A DNA stretch of 64,000 nt from Bidens hawaiensis (lineage: Eukaryota > Streptophyta > Magnoliopsida > Asterales > Asteraceae). Shown here in pieces: positions 20,801 through 31,180 of the stretch; the first letter of the stretch is position 1; each line of letters starts with the position of its first letter. The notes beneath the pieces were generated by a model that saw only the letters and a list, made by a program, of their open reading frames with translations, was not told the DNA's origin and did no database searches. The position numbers and the translations under genes were made by a program. Location: contig JAIQDT010010000.1 of the NCBI GenBank assembly GCA_021521415.1, positions 18,533 through 82,532 on the forward strand. The letters are read 5' to 3'.

Positions 20801-23221
20801 ACTAAAGATGGCTTCAGAGCGAACCCTGAAAAGGTCGAAGCCATTATTAAAATGGAATCACCTACCACCATCAAGCAGGCTCAGACACTGAATGGACGAC
20901 TAGTCGCACTTAATCGCTTTTTGGCAAACCATGCGGATAAGTCGTTTCCTTTCGTGTCAACATTGAGAAACTGCTTAAAGAAAACGCACTTCCGCTGGAC
21001 ACCAGAAGCGGAAGCAGCTTTTCAGGATATTCGGTCACGCCTGATCGAACTCCCAACACTTACAGCACCACAAGCGGGAGAGGAGTTAATCCTATACCTT
21101 TCTGCAACAGATAGAGCAACCGGGGCAGTCCTGCTAATAGAACGAAAAGCCATCCAGATGCCAATCTATTATGTTAGCCGTGTACTAACAGACGTAGAAA
21201 CCCGGTACTCTACCCTCGAAAAATTGGTCTTAGCACTCATACACGCTTCACGCAGGTTAAGACGATATTTCCAGGGCCACCCAATCACCATTCTCACCAA
21301 CTTCAAACTCTCAAACGTTCTAGGCAAACCCGAATTATCGGGACGTCTAGCCAAATGGGCAATTGAATTGGGAGAATATGCAATTAAGTACAAGCCAAGA
21401 CCAGCCATAAAGGGCCAGGTCCTGGCCGATTTTATTGCAGAAGTCCCCGCTTCGCGGGAGAAAGAGTGCCAGGAGGAGGCTCAACCCTCCCCAGCACAGG
21501 ACATTAATGATGTCTGGCGACTCTACACTGATGGAGCAGCCAGTAACGAGGGTTCAGGCGCAGGGTTAAAATTAACCAACCCAGCAGGCCAAGAATATAC
21601 TTACGCTATTCGGTTGGATTTTCCAAGTACGAATAACGAAGCCGAATATGAAGCATTCTTGGCCGGTTTGAGAATTGCGCGTAAAATGGGAGTGAAAAAC
21701 TTGGAAGCCCACGTGGATTCCATGCTGGTGGCCAACCAAATAAATGGGACGTACACGGCTGTGAACGACACAATGGCCCTGTACCTCGCCCAGGCAAAAA
21801 CCCTTATGCGTGATTTTAGTGATTGTAAAGTCATACACGTCAAGCGCAGCGAAAACAAATCTGCGGATGCGTTAAGCAAGCTTGCGTCACTAGCCTTCAC
21901 CCACTTGGGAAAGGACATCCGCATTGAACTCCTCGAAGCACCATCAGTCCCGCACAAGGAAATTTGTGTCATCCAAACCGGTACAGAAACGTGGATGACA
22001 CCAATAATAAATTACCTTGCAGCAGGAACACTACCAGAGTCAAAAACACAGGCAAGAAAACTACGCTGTAAAGCACTGAATTATCAACTTGTCAATGACA
22101 TCCTTTACAGACGTAACTTTCTTGGCCCACTCTTAAGATGCGTGGACAACCAAGATGCTGACTACCACTTAAGGGAAGTACACGAAGGCATCTGTGGAGT
22201 ACACGCAGGTCCCCGCGCTGTTGTAGCCAAGCTAAACAACGCGGGATACTTTTGGCCGGGGATGCATACGGATGCACTAGCATACATCAGAAAATGCAGG
22301 TCTTGCCAACTTTACGCACCCAACACGCACCGCCCGAAGAATGAACTGGTTCCAGTCACTTCTTCATGGCCATTTCAGAAGTGGGCCATCGATGTGACAG
22401 GCCCATTTCCTACAGCAGCAGGAAATGTTCAGTTCCTAGTGGTAGCCATCGACTACTTCACCAAGTGGATAGAAGCAAAACCTTTAGCCCAAACAACCGC
22501 GAAGCATATCAAAAAATTTATTTGGGAATTTATTATTTGTCGTTTTGGACTTCCACAGAATTTGGTGAGCGATAACGGCACCAACTTTGCTGACAAGAAG
22601 CTACAACAGTGGCTAAAAGAACTTCAAATTACCCACACCTTTACCTCAGTGGCACACCCGCAAGGTAATGGTGAGGTGGAAAGAGCAAACAAGAGCATCG
22701 TCGATGGCATAAAGAAAAGACTCTTGGAACACAGATCCGGCTGGGTGGACGAGCTTCCGCACGTCCTTTGGGCAAACAGAACGCTGAAGAAGGCCAGTAC
22801 GGGAGAAACCCCGTTCAGCCTCACTTATGGCACTGAAGCCATGGTCCCGGTCGAAATTGGTCTACCCTCGCCAAGGGTCTTGATTCAGCCAGAAGACAAT
22901 GATGCGGAAAGACGGTTGGATCTTATGCTAACCGAGGAACGCAGAGACTTAGCCGCAGTGCGTGAAGAGAACTACAAACGACAAATGCAAAAGTACTACA
23001 ACACGCGGGTAAAACTCTGCAACTTCAAGATAGGAGACTACATACTGCGTAACAACGAGGCTTCAAACCAAGAGCGCCCGGGAAAGCTGGCCCCGGTTTG
23101 GGAAGGGCCATACATTATCAAAGAAGTCCTGGGAAAGGGCGCATACCGGCTCGAAAGGCTCGATGGCACTCCCATCCCAAGAACATGGAATGGAGCTCAA
23201 TTACGCAAATGTTATATGTAG
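17879..23221 (+). CDS. Tat Gypsy Gag-Pol polyprotein, 1780 aa, intact
   Basis: One open frame from the first good ATG, about 60 nt after the LTR. Domains: low-complexity N-terminus with acidic DDELESD region (~120); retrotransposon gag (~195-340, GTYDGLSDPDDHL to FITRFNSKKL); basic linker and C-H-H-C knuckle-like motif CDFHGTKGHGTEEC (~457-470); protease with ADNGASS (~568), Asp kept; RT with CIDFKDLNKACPKD (~822) and catalytic YMDD (~922); Ty3-type RNase H (~1060-1150) whose first acidic region reads LSATDRATGAVL; a second, archaeal-type RNase H with LYTDGAAS (~1216), NNEAEYEAFLAGL (~1254), HVDSML (~1279) and ENKSADALS (~1329), all four acidic residues present; integrase H-H-C-C finger (~1431-1480), AIDVTGPF (~1504), SDNGTNF (~1563), GNGEVERANK (~1595). 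No stop or shift, so it could be active. Confidence 0.95.
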   Translation: MVNVTPVQRPVTDQETPVTTPATGGNTGGYTILTNTTPTTQAGASAINIPLGFTDTQLEKRTKVPRQTLDQVKAWAEARQREFQAELDERLRSVQQADEFASTRQHLNMSSDCEYSDDELESDTDANPRHKAKGKRKETDVQPKRNFGEAFKPIAERNPRDFSKTFRPTATNAGKSKFARDIAEAIAPRSAKQMSNIGTYDGLSDPDDHLNRFIAGATVSNWTEPTWCYMFQMTLVGAARAWFDRLPIHHIYDWADFQNKFSQHFSQQRKYTEEQWTILNCVREEDESLLDFITRFNSKKLSLGNISEDLVRAAFIQGAEYPELIRTLTGKDGMPSTWDAIMTAAKRFAETEKQLGRDLPQSTHLYTQRTRENNVRIARQNKKRRLGIWQSRVNFDTSSSSRPLVGGRDNTHPSNRKHRWTPLTKSVTEIFATEKLPWPKAPLIRQKPNADQSKSCDFHGTKGHGTEECTSLKDIIETFVKDGRLAHLVASIRKGGRNDNRYRGNGRKPVDISINMVHGKVRGRRVTEPCAWKEAEVRFPRVPGGPSKEGPIVIRSQLGHYITSRTLADNGASSTVMYRQFFDKLDDEDKERLETVYASMEGFDGSTETPLGILSFPVTLTDGNHSRTEDVDFVVMKKPHHTYDILFGRDGMARFNAVVSSVHGMMGWPTAEGVAMITGIPQVCIASVSSKPKPKKAKPTITEPEKWAFNGKYPDQAVTIGPTIVDPTRTLLKRLLQKNADIFAWAPADMTGVPRSKAEHKLKCDPAVTPVVQKRRVMGPEQTNACRTQVKELLDAGIVRVSRYQTWVANPVMVPKNDKQWRMCIDFKDLNKACPKDCYPLPEIDLKVDSLVPFRLKCFLDAYKGYHQIHMAVDDQDKTAFRTPDGTFCYKMMPFGLKNAGSTYQRLMDKEFHAQIGRNLEVYMDDLVIKSPEPEAMLIDIEETFNTLRKINMKLNPSKCSFGMEEGKFLGVIVTKDGFRANPEKVEAIIKMESPTTIKQAQTLNGRLVALNRFLANHADKSFPFVSTLRNCLKKTHFRWTPEAEAAFQDIRSRLIELPTLTAPQAGEELILYLSATDRATGAVLLIERKAIQMPIYYVSRVLTDVETRYSTLEKLVLALIHASRRLRRYFQGHPITILTNFKLSNVLGKPELSGRLAKWAIELGEYAIKYKPRPAIKGQVLADFIAEVPASREKECQEEAQPSPAQDINDVWRLYTDGAASNEGSGAGLKLTNPAGQEYTYAIRLDFPSTNNEAEYEAFLAGLRIARKMGVKNLEAHVDSMLVANQINGTYTAVNDTMALYLAQAKTLMRDFSDCKVIHVKRSENKSADALSKLASLAFTHLGKDIRIELLEAPSVPHKEICVIQTGTETWMTPIINYLAAGTLPESKTQARKLRCKALNYQLVNDILYRRNFLGPLLRCVDNQDADYHLREVHEGICGVHAGPRAVVAKLNNAGYFWPGMHTDALAYIRKCRSCQLYAPNTHRPKNELVPVTSSWPFQKWAIDVTGPFPTAAGNVQFLVVAIDYFTKWIEAKPLAQTTAKHIKKFIWEFIICRFGLPQNLVSDNGTNFADKKLQQWLKELQITHTFTSVAHPQGNGEVERANKSIVDGIKKRLLEHRSGWVDELPHVLWANRTLKKASTGETPFSLTYGTEAMVPVEIGLPSPRVLIQPEDNDAERRLDLMLTEERRDLAAVREENYKRQMQKYYNTRVKLCNFKIGDYILRNNEASNQERPGKLAPVWEGPYIIKEVLGKGAYRLERLDGTPIPRTWNGAQLRKCYM

Positions 23222-23539
23222 ATCAATTCCAAAACTTGTAAAGGCCTAGAGCCACTTCTAATGGAAATGATTCTCCTTTCATAATGTGTTTACCTTTATC
23301 CTTATGAACTTCCCACTGGTGCCGGTATTTACCGCATAAACGGGGAAAAGTAAGTCGTTATGTGTGGAAGGCGGCAAAACCCGCATAAACACAACGTTAA
23401 AAATAAGGGAAACCTACACGCAGGTATGATGTAAGTAAAGTTTAGCCATCCTTGTAAGTGCAAGTGACGGTCTTACCCGCACAATCACAAACAAGGAAGC
23501 AAAACTTCAACCTATCATCTACCACGTTCAAAGGTTATC

Positions 23540-23580
<41 letters not shown>

Positions 23581-24076
23581 TAAGGAAAACCTACACGCAG
23601 GTCAGATATGGGTAAAGTTTAGCCATCCTACTAAGTGCAAGTGACGGTCATACCCGCACAATCACGAAGGAGGAAGCAAAACTTCACACCAATTATCTAC
23701 CACGTTCAAAGGTTAACTTATCCTCAAAGATGAGGAAAACCTACACGCAGGTCAGATATGGGTAAAGTTTAGCCATCCTACCAAGTGCAAGTGACGGTCA
23801 TACCCGCACAATCACGAAGGAGGAAGCAAAACTTCACACCTATCTACCACGTTCAAAGGTTAACTTATCCTAAACACTTGGAAAATTGCTAATTTAAACT
23901 AAAGAATGCAAGTCATAAAGTTTATAAAGCAAGGAATCCAATGAATCAAGCGGTCTTAGCCGCACAAAGATTTACGTTTCATAAATATTCGTTACAATGG
24001 CTGGGTGACTACCCGCCTACAAGAGTAAATCTATACAAACTAAATCTATCCTAGCAGCGGGAAGGGATCTTCAGGA
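23222..24076. repeat. Convergent intergenic region with three ~150-bp tandem units and a 37-A run
   Basis: It lies between the polyprotein stop and the stop of the antisense gene. Three copies of a unit starting GGAAAACCTACACGCAGGT and ending CCACGTTCAAAGGTTA begin at about 23409, 23584 and 23733 (period about 150). A run of 37 A (23542-23578) follows the first unit. Both genes would need to terminate here, so it may act as a shared 3' untranslated region. No coding signal. Confidence 0.8.
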
Positions 24077-27000
24077 TCAGGCTTCAGGGCCACTTCCACT
24101 TGGACCAGCGCCGTCAGTAGAGCGTGGCTGTTCAAGGTAAGCCTTAAGGATAGGTAGCCCGTCATCAGCAGCAGCAATTTCATTCACCTTCTCCACCACC
24201 GGATGCGGGAAGGCGGCGTATTGATTTACTGCTTGGTCATATATGGCTTCGGTATCTACATTGTACAAAGGGAAGTTGGATGGCGGGACGCCTTTCTCAA
24301 CAAACCCTAGACCAAGCAGGAAGCCGACCCGTTCCCCATCCTCGTGAGAAGCGTTGAGGGCTGCGCTCATTGCATCGTCGTAGGATGTCTCTGAAAAGAC
24401 CCGATGCACAACCTACATAAGAAAATATACAAGTGTCAGCACCCTATCTACAAAGAAAAGCGTGAAGACATGAAGATAGACTTACCTGAGACAACGCTTC
24501 TCGAAGAAGCCATTCCTTGGCAACCAGAGCTTCTTTAAGGGCGGCTTGAGCTTAGGTGCAGGCGCGTTCGGCTTCGCTTTTGTTAAGGTTGGCAAGTAGC
24601 ACTTCCTTTGCGGCAGCCTCTTCGACGCCCTTAAGCTTCCGCTCGGTATGGTCAAGCACGCCCCTCTGGTCCAAGATCTCCTGGAGCTTTTTGGCATCTT
24701 CCATCGCCAAGGCATCATGAGCGCGTTGGAGAGCCTCTAATTTGGCCTTGAGCTCCTCGTTCTCCACGCGTAAAGGCTCAGCAACGGCTTCAGCCTTGGT
24801 GGCCCTCTCGGTCGCGTTCCTCGCAGTCTCCTTAGCTAGCCGAAGCTGTTCGTTAACAGCTTGGGCAGCCTTGGAGCGGGCCTCGAGTCGCGCTTGAACC
24901 TCAACCTCGAGGGCCTTGAAGGCCTTCTCCTTCTCCGCAGCAGCTGCGGACAGCTTTTGGTTCTCCTCCCGAAGAGCCCGCGCTTGGGATACTTCCTTGG
25001 CGCGAGCTGCTTTCAACTTGTCGTTTTCACGACAAAGCAGCTCGACGCGCGGCTGCATCCGGGCTTGGAGAACTCGAAGCTCGTTGGTTAGCCTACCCTC
25101 CTGGTAGCTAGCCATGGCTTCCCCCAACGCACCATGGGGAGCAGCGTGGCGAGCCCATTCCACGCACTCCACAGGGGTACGAAGGGTTGTTCCTCGGCGT
25201 ATGTTCCATCGCGGAACATACACTTCATTGGAATCCGAAACTGCAGAAAACAAAAAGCAGTTAGGAAAAGATGATAAAATATATAAGTGAAAAAGGGCCA
25301 AAGGAACCCTACGCACCTGTAGTGTCAATTACAGGCCGATAGCCGCCGAACCCATCACCTGAACCCAATGGAAATCCATCCAAGAGGTCAGGCAGATAGG
25401 AAGGTGGCGGAAAGATGCGAGAAGCCCCACGCGTACCTGAGGGACCGGCCGTCGTTGCCGGGGGCATAGTAGCAGCCGCCGTGGTCGCCGCCGCGGTCGC
25501 TGCCGCAGAATCCGCGGCAAAAGTAACCGCCGGCTCTGTGAAGGATGCTGTAAAAATTGCACTCACAGCCGGCGGTGACGTCATCTCGGCTGGAACAGTC
25601 GGCTCAGAATGAGCAACTGAACCAGCGGAAGCAGGCGCAGGCGCCTGGGTCGACGCCTCAGGTAGGCTGACCAAGCCTACCGTCATTGGCGGAGAGGTAG
25701 TACTCGGCCCCTCACCCTGGAATGCGCCAACATCCATACCTGCGTAAAGAAGAAAAGTGTTAAAAAGACTTGAAGATTAAACTACGAAGATAAAAGCTAA
25801 GAGAGTTGTACTTACGGGTTTTCTTGAGCTTGAACGTACGGACGGGCGGGCAAGAACCCGATGGAGCCGGTCTCTTGATGCCGGTCACCGTCGTCGTCAT
25901 TGGTTCTCCGGAGGTAACAGTCGTAGCCTCCGGAACAGTGGTCTTCTCACCACCGGGGTTCCCCGCCACCTCTTCACTATCTGACTCAGTGTCAGATAGG
26001 AGCACTGGATCGGCTGTGGAGGCCGCCTTCTCCTTCCCTTTCCCGCCGGCAGCCCTCTTCTTCCGCACTAACGGAGGACCATCTGCGGATTCCTCAGAAG
26101 AAGACAGGTCAGGAATTCCAGCAGCGGGTACAGCACTGAGGGGGGGAGGAGAGAATAACGCCTTACCTGGCCGCCGGTGGCTCAGGATCTCGTGGCCCAG
26201 CGGATAGACCTCCACAAACCGATCCGCTGTTTGCTCCAGGATGGGCAACTCATTCTCGTCAAGAGCACGAGTACCCACCCGCACGGGATCGTCAGCTTCC
26301 CGCGGGTACAGGAGCGACTCCAAATTGTTCCCCTCTGAAAGAAAAGAAACAGTTAGAAGACAAACTCATATCAGCAAGAAAGACAAGACATACCATAAGG
26401 AGTAGAGTTCAAATCGTATTCGAGAAGGATGGGAACCTGAGACGCCTCCTTCCATACCCGGCTCATCCCCAGCATCACCATCCCGGACTCCGCAAACCGG
26501 TAAACCGGAGATTGGACCCGGGATATCTTCGCAAACCATTCAGCCTCCTGGTAGTTGGTGGCGTGATGGCTTGGAATTGCCTGGCCATTTTTAAACTTCA
26601 TGGCAATGGGAATGGCGCGGGCAGAAATGTAGAAGAACTCCCGCTTCCACGATCGGAGACTGCGCTCGGTCGCGCAAATCTTCAAACCCTTGATCCGGGT
26701 TGTCAGGGTGTACCACCCCTGGATGCACCTCCAAGTATAGAAGGTCATCAGGCGGTCCACATAGGGCTCAATGCCCAGAATCCGGCACACCCACTCGAAA
26801 TGGCGAATCTTGGCGATCGCCATGGGGTGCAACTCGGTCAGATGAACACCGTGCCTCTCAAGGACACGGTAAACAAACTTTGTCAATGGGAACCTAAGAT
26901 TCCCATAGACAAAGAATGCTGCATAAACCCCGATCTTGCCTCTGGGGGCATCGTACACGGTCTGATGGGGTTCAGGAAACTCAGGCTCGAAAGGATCGAG

Positions 27001-27108
27001 CATGAACTTCCTAACAACATACCGGTACTGATCGCCGGGCAGAGCACACTGGCACTCACCAGCAGTACTCCTGTCATCGGTGGTAGACTCGAGATCATGT
27101 GAAGACAT
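24077..27108 (-). CDS. Spliced antisense accessory gene of the Tat element (5 exons, ~915 codons, one internal stop)
   Basis: I read five exons: 27108-26394, 26334-25816, 25739-25317, 25240-24486 and 24412-24077. Introns are 59, 76, 76 and 73 nt, all GT-AG, with T-rich acceptors and donors like GTAAG and GTATG. Phases are compatible, giving one frame of about 915 codons, broken only by TAA at codon 782 (24554-24552), after which 22 codons continue to the exon-4 donor. Exon 1 (res 1-238) contains FPLTKFVYRVL and IRHFEWVCRILGIEP, resembling the plant putative gypsy-type transposon domain (Pfam Transposase_28-like). Exon 2 is charged, with SDTESDSEE and two KKR stretches. Exon 3 is Ala/Thr/Pro-rich. 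Exon 4 (res ~590-800) is a long predicted coiled coil. Exon 5 is acidic with a Gly/Pro/Ser end. Tat relatives such as maize Grande carry antisense 3' genes; the role is unknown. Confidence 0.8.
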
Positions 27109-27226
27109 CTTGCAGAAAGAAAGCGATTTCGGGAAAATGCTTGCCTGAAAAGGGGAGTATTTGCCGGAAATCGCTAAGAAGAAGAAGAGAAGGGTGAATG
27201 TGTGAATTAAAAAGGACCCTCTCCCC

Positions 27227-27235
27227 CTTTATATA
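27227..27235 (-). promoter_or_regulatory. TATA box of the antisense gene
   Basis: TATATAAAG on the minus strand about 120 bp upstream of the ATG at 27108. The same box is kept about 134 bp upstream of the ATG in the diverged copy (12059-12052). The gene therefore appears to have its own promoter, pointing towards the polyprotein. Confidence 0.7.
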
Positions 27236-28262
27236 CTAATCGCAATTAATGCGGTGAATTTAATGCGGAGGAGAGAGAAATCGAGGGTGCAATGAAACTA
27301 TGACGCGTGGCAAAAAGCAAGCTGGCAACAGCTGTAAAAAGGACGCGTGCCAGAAATTTCGCGGCCACGCGCCCGAAAAATCGCGCCCACGCGCCTGAAA
27401 AAGCGTCTGGAATGACCATGTACTGTCACGTCACCATAACTTCCTGCACGTCCTGACACAGTCAGAAGAAACCGTCGCACGACGTTTCAGATGTTTGGAC
27501 TGTTCTTATCCTCACCAACCTTTCGAATTTCAAAATTCAAAATTCAAAAAATTTCAAAAGTAAGCGGGAAAATACCCCTTACCTTGGCAACCAAGTAACC
27601 ATAAGACGGATGCGGGTACAGTGTTAAGGCAAAACCCTTCACATACCTAGCACCCGCAGGGAATTGAAGCCAAGAAAACCCCGGCAACAAAGTAACTATA
27701 AGGCGGGTGCGGGTACAGTGTTAAGGCAAAACCCTTCACATACCTAGCACCCGCAGGGAATTGACGCCAGGGGTACCTTGAAAGTAAAGTAACCGTAAGA
27801 CGAGCGCGGGTACAGTGTTAAGGCAAAACCCTTCACATACCTAGCGCTCCGCAGGGAATTGAAACCAAGAAGGATCTTCTGGGCAATGCTTGCGGAAACG
27901 GAAATAACATCCCCGCATAGCGGGAACGTCGAGAACTACATTGTTTGAGGCTCCAGGATGGAATTGGTGGTTTAAACATAATTGATCACTATGTTCAAAA
28001 CCACTAAAACCTCAAGGAGAATCCACACAAGTGAGACTCAACGCTCCTGACTTGCGAGAAGGTTACATACCTACCCGCACCATACCCAAAGATCAAGCAA
28101 AAAAATCGGGAATTTTTGCAAGTGACATTAGGAAACCCGCGGGAAGAATCCCCACGGAGAACCTTAAAACTAAAAACCCTTTTCAAAACCCCTTGCTTAA
28201 AGTCCAAAAGTTCACCTCACTTTGTTAAACATTCATGAGAAGAACATTGGACTGGGGGGACT
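27236..28262. repeat. Tat 3' leader with three ~97-bp tandem units and polypurine tract
   Basis: Units built around GCGGGTACAGTGTTAAGGC ... CACCCGCAGGGAATTGA occur at about 27583-27680, 27681-27777 and 27778-27872. They are followed by sequence shared with 12480-12840. The polypurine tract is CTGGGGGGA (28252-28260) immediately before the 3' LTR. The small ORFs here are not conserved. Confidence 0.8.
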
Positions 28263-29285
28263 TGAAGAGGTAGGTCCCAGCAGAGACCAGTTGGTCCCGC
28301 AAGACTCACCTTGAATAGGGACGTCTGCGCAAAGGCCTTCTGCTCCCGCAGGACCCACCATGCTCATAGAATCTTACGCGCAGTACGCAAGCTGTACACG
28401 CAGGGAAAGCCTCCCAATGGTGAAGTACCCCGCCTGTTTCCGCAGTTGCGGATACAAGCCATCAGGGAAGGCTACCCGCAGACAGCAGGGCTACACGCAC
28501 AAGGCAATAGCTACTTCAGTAGTCACATGAAGGAATGAGCAAGGCGGGAACAATCCCGCCAAAATGAGCCAGTCCGTATGATTCTGAAAGATCTTTTGTA
28601 CTATACCTACCAAGGTATGGATAGGACAGACGATCTGACCAGAACAACCCATGAGCCAATCACAGGGTGACAGCTCACCGACAACAGTACGAGGAGGAGC
28701 ACCCTCTAGTACTGTTTGTCACTATTAGCCGCTGCCTACTCACCAACTCTTACTGACGGGCGTGCGTAGCCTACAGTTGGTAGAATAGTGTTACTGTTGG
28801 CCGTAACCTATTCACCAACCAGCATGGCCTGCGTATAATCCACAGTAGGTGGGACGTGCATAATCTACAGTTGGTGGAATAGTGCAGCCGACTTTGTTAC
28901 TGTTGGCCGTAACTTATCCACCAACCAGTATGGCCTGTGCATAATCCACTGTTGGTAGAACAGGAATACTATTCAGCCGGCTGTACCTGCTTGGAAACCT
29001 ACCTTCGGCTATAAATACTCCAACATCTTAGAATGGTAAGACCATCTGCTATCCAGTTATCTAGCAATCTCTTAATATACACTTATATTCAGAGCAATCT
29101 AGTCTGATTCTCACGCCGGAGGGTGGTCACAAGGAGGAACCCCCCCTTCTCAGTGACGAGCTTACGGTGTTCGTTTTGCAGGTCTCCTGAAGAACAGCCT
29201 TCTCAGCTAGATCTCATCCGTGGGAAACATTACTTAACCCCCAGATTATCTATAATCTGTCCAGGGTTCACTTAGTGTTTCTTCA
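28263..29285 (+). mobile_element. 3' LTR of the Tat element (1023 bp)
   Basis: Nearly identical to the 5' LTR; the differences I see are a C-to-T in CCTGTTTCCGC (about 28437), a G-to-A in CATCTTAGAATGG (about 29030) and 7 instead of 11 C at 29130-29136. TATA box at 29009-29018. Followed by the duplication GTTAG. Confidence 0.95.
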
Positions 29286-29330
29286 GTTAGTTTTTCAGGT
29301 TCAAATCAAACCAAAATCCATCTCAACTAT

Positions 29331-30606
29331 TAGACCATCTCCAACAGTTTTCAGTTCAAACCAATCACATCACTGTCATGTCAGCTTTCTTAAAAACCAC
29401 ATTTTTACTCCAATAATACCCATCTCAAACCATCTTTACATTTCCACATTATTACTTACCTTTACATTTATTTTAAATAAGAATTTCAAAATACTATAAA
29501 CTATTTAATCATTATTTAAATAAATAGCAATATAATAAAAATTTAGTACTCTTTACCTTAGTAGACCTGTTGTAACTTTTTTTTTTCTATGACTTTTGTA
29601 ACGTTTTATTTCTAAGACTCTTTGTAATGTCTAGGACTTCTTGTAACGTTTTTTTTCTAGGACTTCTTGTAATGTTTTTTTATTCGAATTAAGCGTTGTA
29701 AAATAAAAAATAAAATCGTTAAAAAAGTAGCCGTTAAAAACTTTAACCGTTAAACTTGCCATTGCGTTAGACAAACAAAAAAAATACATAATTTTTGAAA
29801 TAATTATAAAAAAATATGCATATATGTATAATATTTTAATATATTTTATAAATATAAATATGAGTATATATATATATATGTGGGATGAAGATGTTGTGAT
29901 AGCCCCAATTGGTGGTTTATGATGGTTTGAAAAACCAAACTTGAAAATGGATTTTTGGTTTAAACCAAGTTCACCAATGGTTATTTGGATTTTGGGTTGG
30001 TTTGAACCTCACAAAAACCACCCATTGAAGATGGTCTTAGAGAGGTAGGTTCAAACCAAGGTTTGAGGTTTGGTTTTTCAAACCAACAAAAACCAACCAT
30101 TGTGGGCCTCTAACATCACATCTTTCACTCCACACACACACATATATATATACACACACGTATTTATATTTATTAAATATATTAAAATGTTATACATATA
30201 TATTTTTTTAAAAAATCATGTCTTTTTGTTTGTGTATTTTTTACGTAACGACTAGTTTTTTAAACATTTTATTATGATTTTACAACGCTTAATTTGATTT
30301 TATTAAATTTTATTATCGATTAATTAATTGGCATTTTAAATTATGTAGTTTTTTTGTTTATCTATTTGTTATATTTTAGTTACTCTACTTTTTCCTAAAG
30401 TTTTATTATATTGTTATTTATTTAAATAAAAATTATAAAAAATAAATATTATATAGTATTGTGAAATTCTTATTTAAAATAAATGTAAAAGTAAGTGATG
30501 ACGTGGAAATGTAAAGATGATTTGAAAAGATGTATTGTTGGAGTAAAAAAGATTTTTAAGAAAGTTGATGTGGGTGGTTTGAACCAAAAACTGTTAGAGA
30601 TAGTCT
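29331..30606. mobile_element. Foldback MITE with AGACCATCTCCAACAG-type ends
   Basis: The left arm (AGACCATCTCCAACAG.TTTCAGTTCAAACC onwards, through ~29500) and the right arm (about 30430-30606, ending GGTTTGAACCAAAAACTGTTAGAGATAGTCT) are inverted. A second inverted pair lies inside (29900-29975 against 30040-30115). The 20 bases left of the Tat insertion (16771-16791) plus 29291-29310 look like another copy of the same end, so the Tat element landed in a tandem or nested MITE. No clear target duplication and no protein. Confidence 0.6.
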
Positions 30607-31164
30607 CATATGAAACGTTTTAACTAAAACATGAGTGGTAATTCTGGGAATATTAAGCTCATAAACTAACAAAATGTTCGGTGAACCATATGACTAAAAG
30701 TTCTTTTATGTTGTTTATTTAATAAACAAATGAAGATGAACAAAAATTGGTGTTCATTTACTTTAATGAACAAACATAAACACATGCATGATTATTTATA
30801 TTTGTTTACGTTTTACCCAAATCAGCTTTTAGAATAAAACAATTCTTGCGTAATCGACTAACAAACAAACAAGTTCATACTCATTTTATTCGTTTAGTCA
30901 TGTGAGTTTATAAGTAAAATTAACTAACGAACATAAACATATATGAAGAGTGAAGACGTTCATTGTTGGCTATAGTTAAATGAAACAATACCAAACAATT
31001 CAAGTTAAAGGATGGTTTAGTCATCCAACCGAAGATGAGGGTCGTGGAAAATTATTAGTTAATAAAAACTTTAAATATATATATATATATAAACTATAAG
31101 TACACAAGTTGTGTATATATGATCTATTAAAATAAATATACGGATCACCAGGGGCAAAAAATGC
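30607..31164. other. AT-rich spacer, nothing recognised
   Basis: Contains a (TA)n run near 31076-31090. No coding or repeat structure identified. Confidence 0.5.
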
Positions 31165-31180
31165 TTTTTTAGAAGAGAAG

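Larger units (their letters stand above)
16792..29285 (+). mobile_element. Complete, young Tat-lineage Gypsy retrotransposon, 12,494 bp
   Basis: Two LTRs of 1027 and 1023 bp, an exact 5-bp duplication GTTAG (16787-16791 and 29286-29290), a primer-binding site, an uninterrupted gag-pol frame, a polypurine tract and a 3' accessory region with an antisense gene. The dual RNase H (Ty3-type plus archaeal-type) is the hallmark of the Tat clade. The two LTRs differ, to my reading, by two substitutions (28437 region and 29030 region) and a C-run of 11 versus 7, so the insertion is recent. It sits inside a MITE-like sequence whose halves are at 16771-16791 and 29286 onwards. Confidence 0.95.

Noticed and set aside
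26512..27102. 196-codon plus-strand ORF opposite exon 1 of the antisense gene
   Set aside because: It is the complement of a well-supported conserved exon and has no domain of its own.
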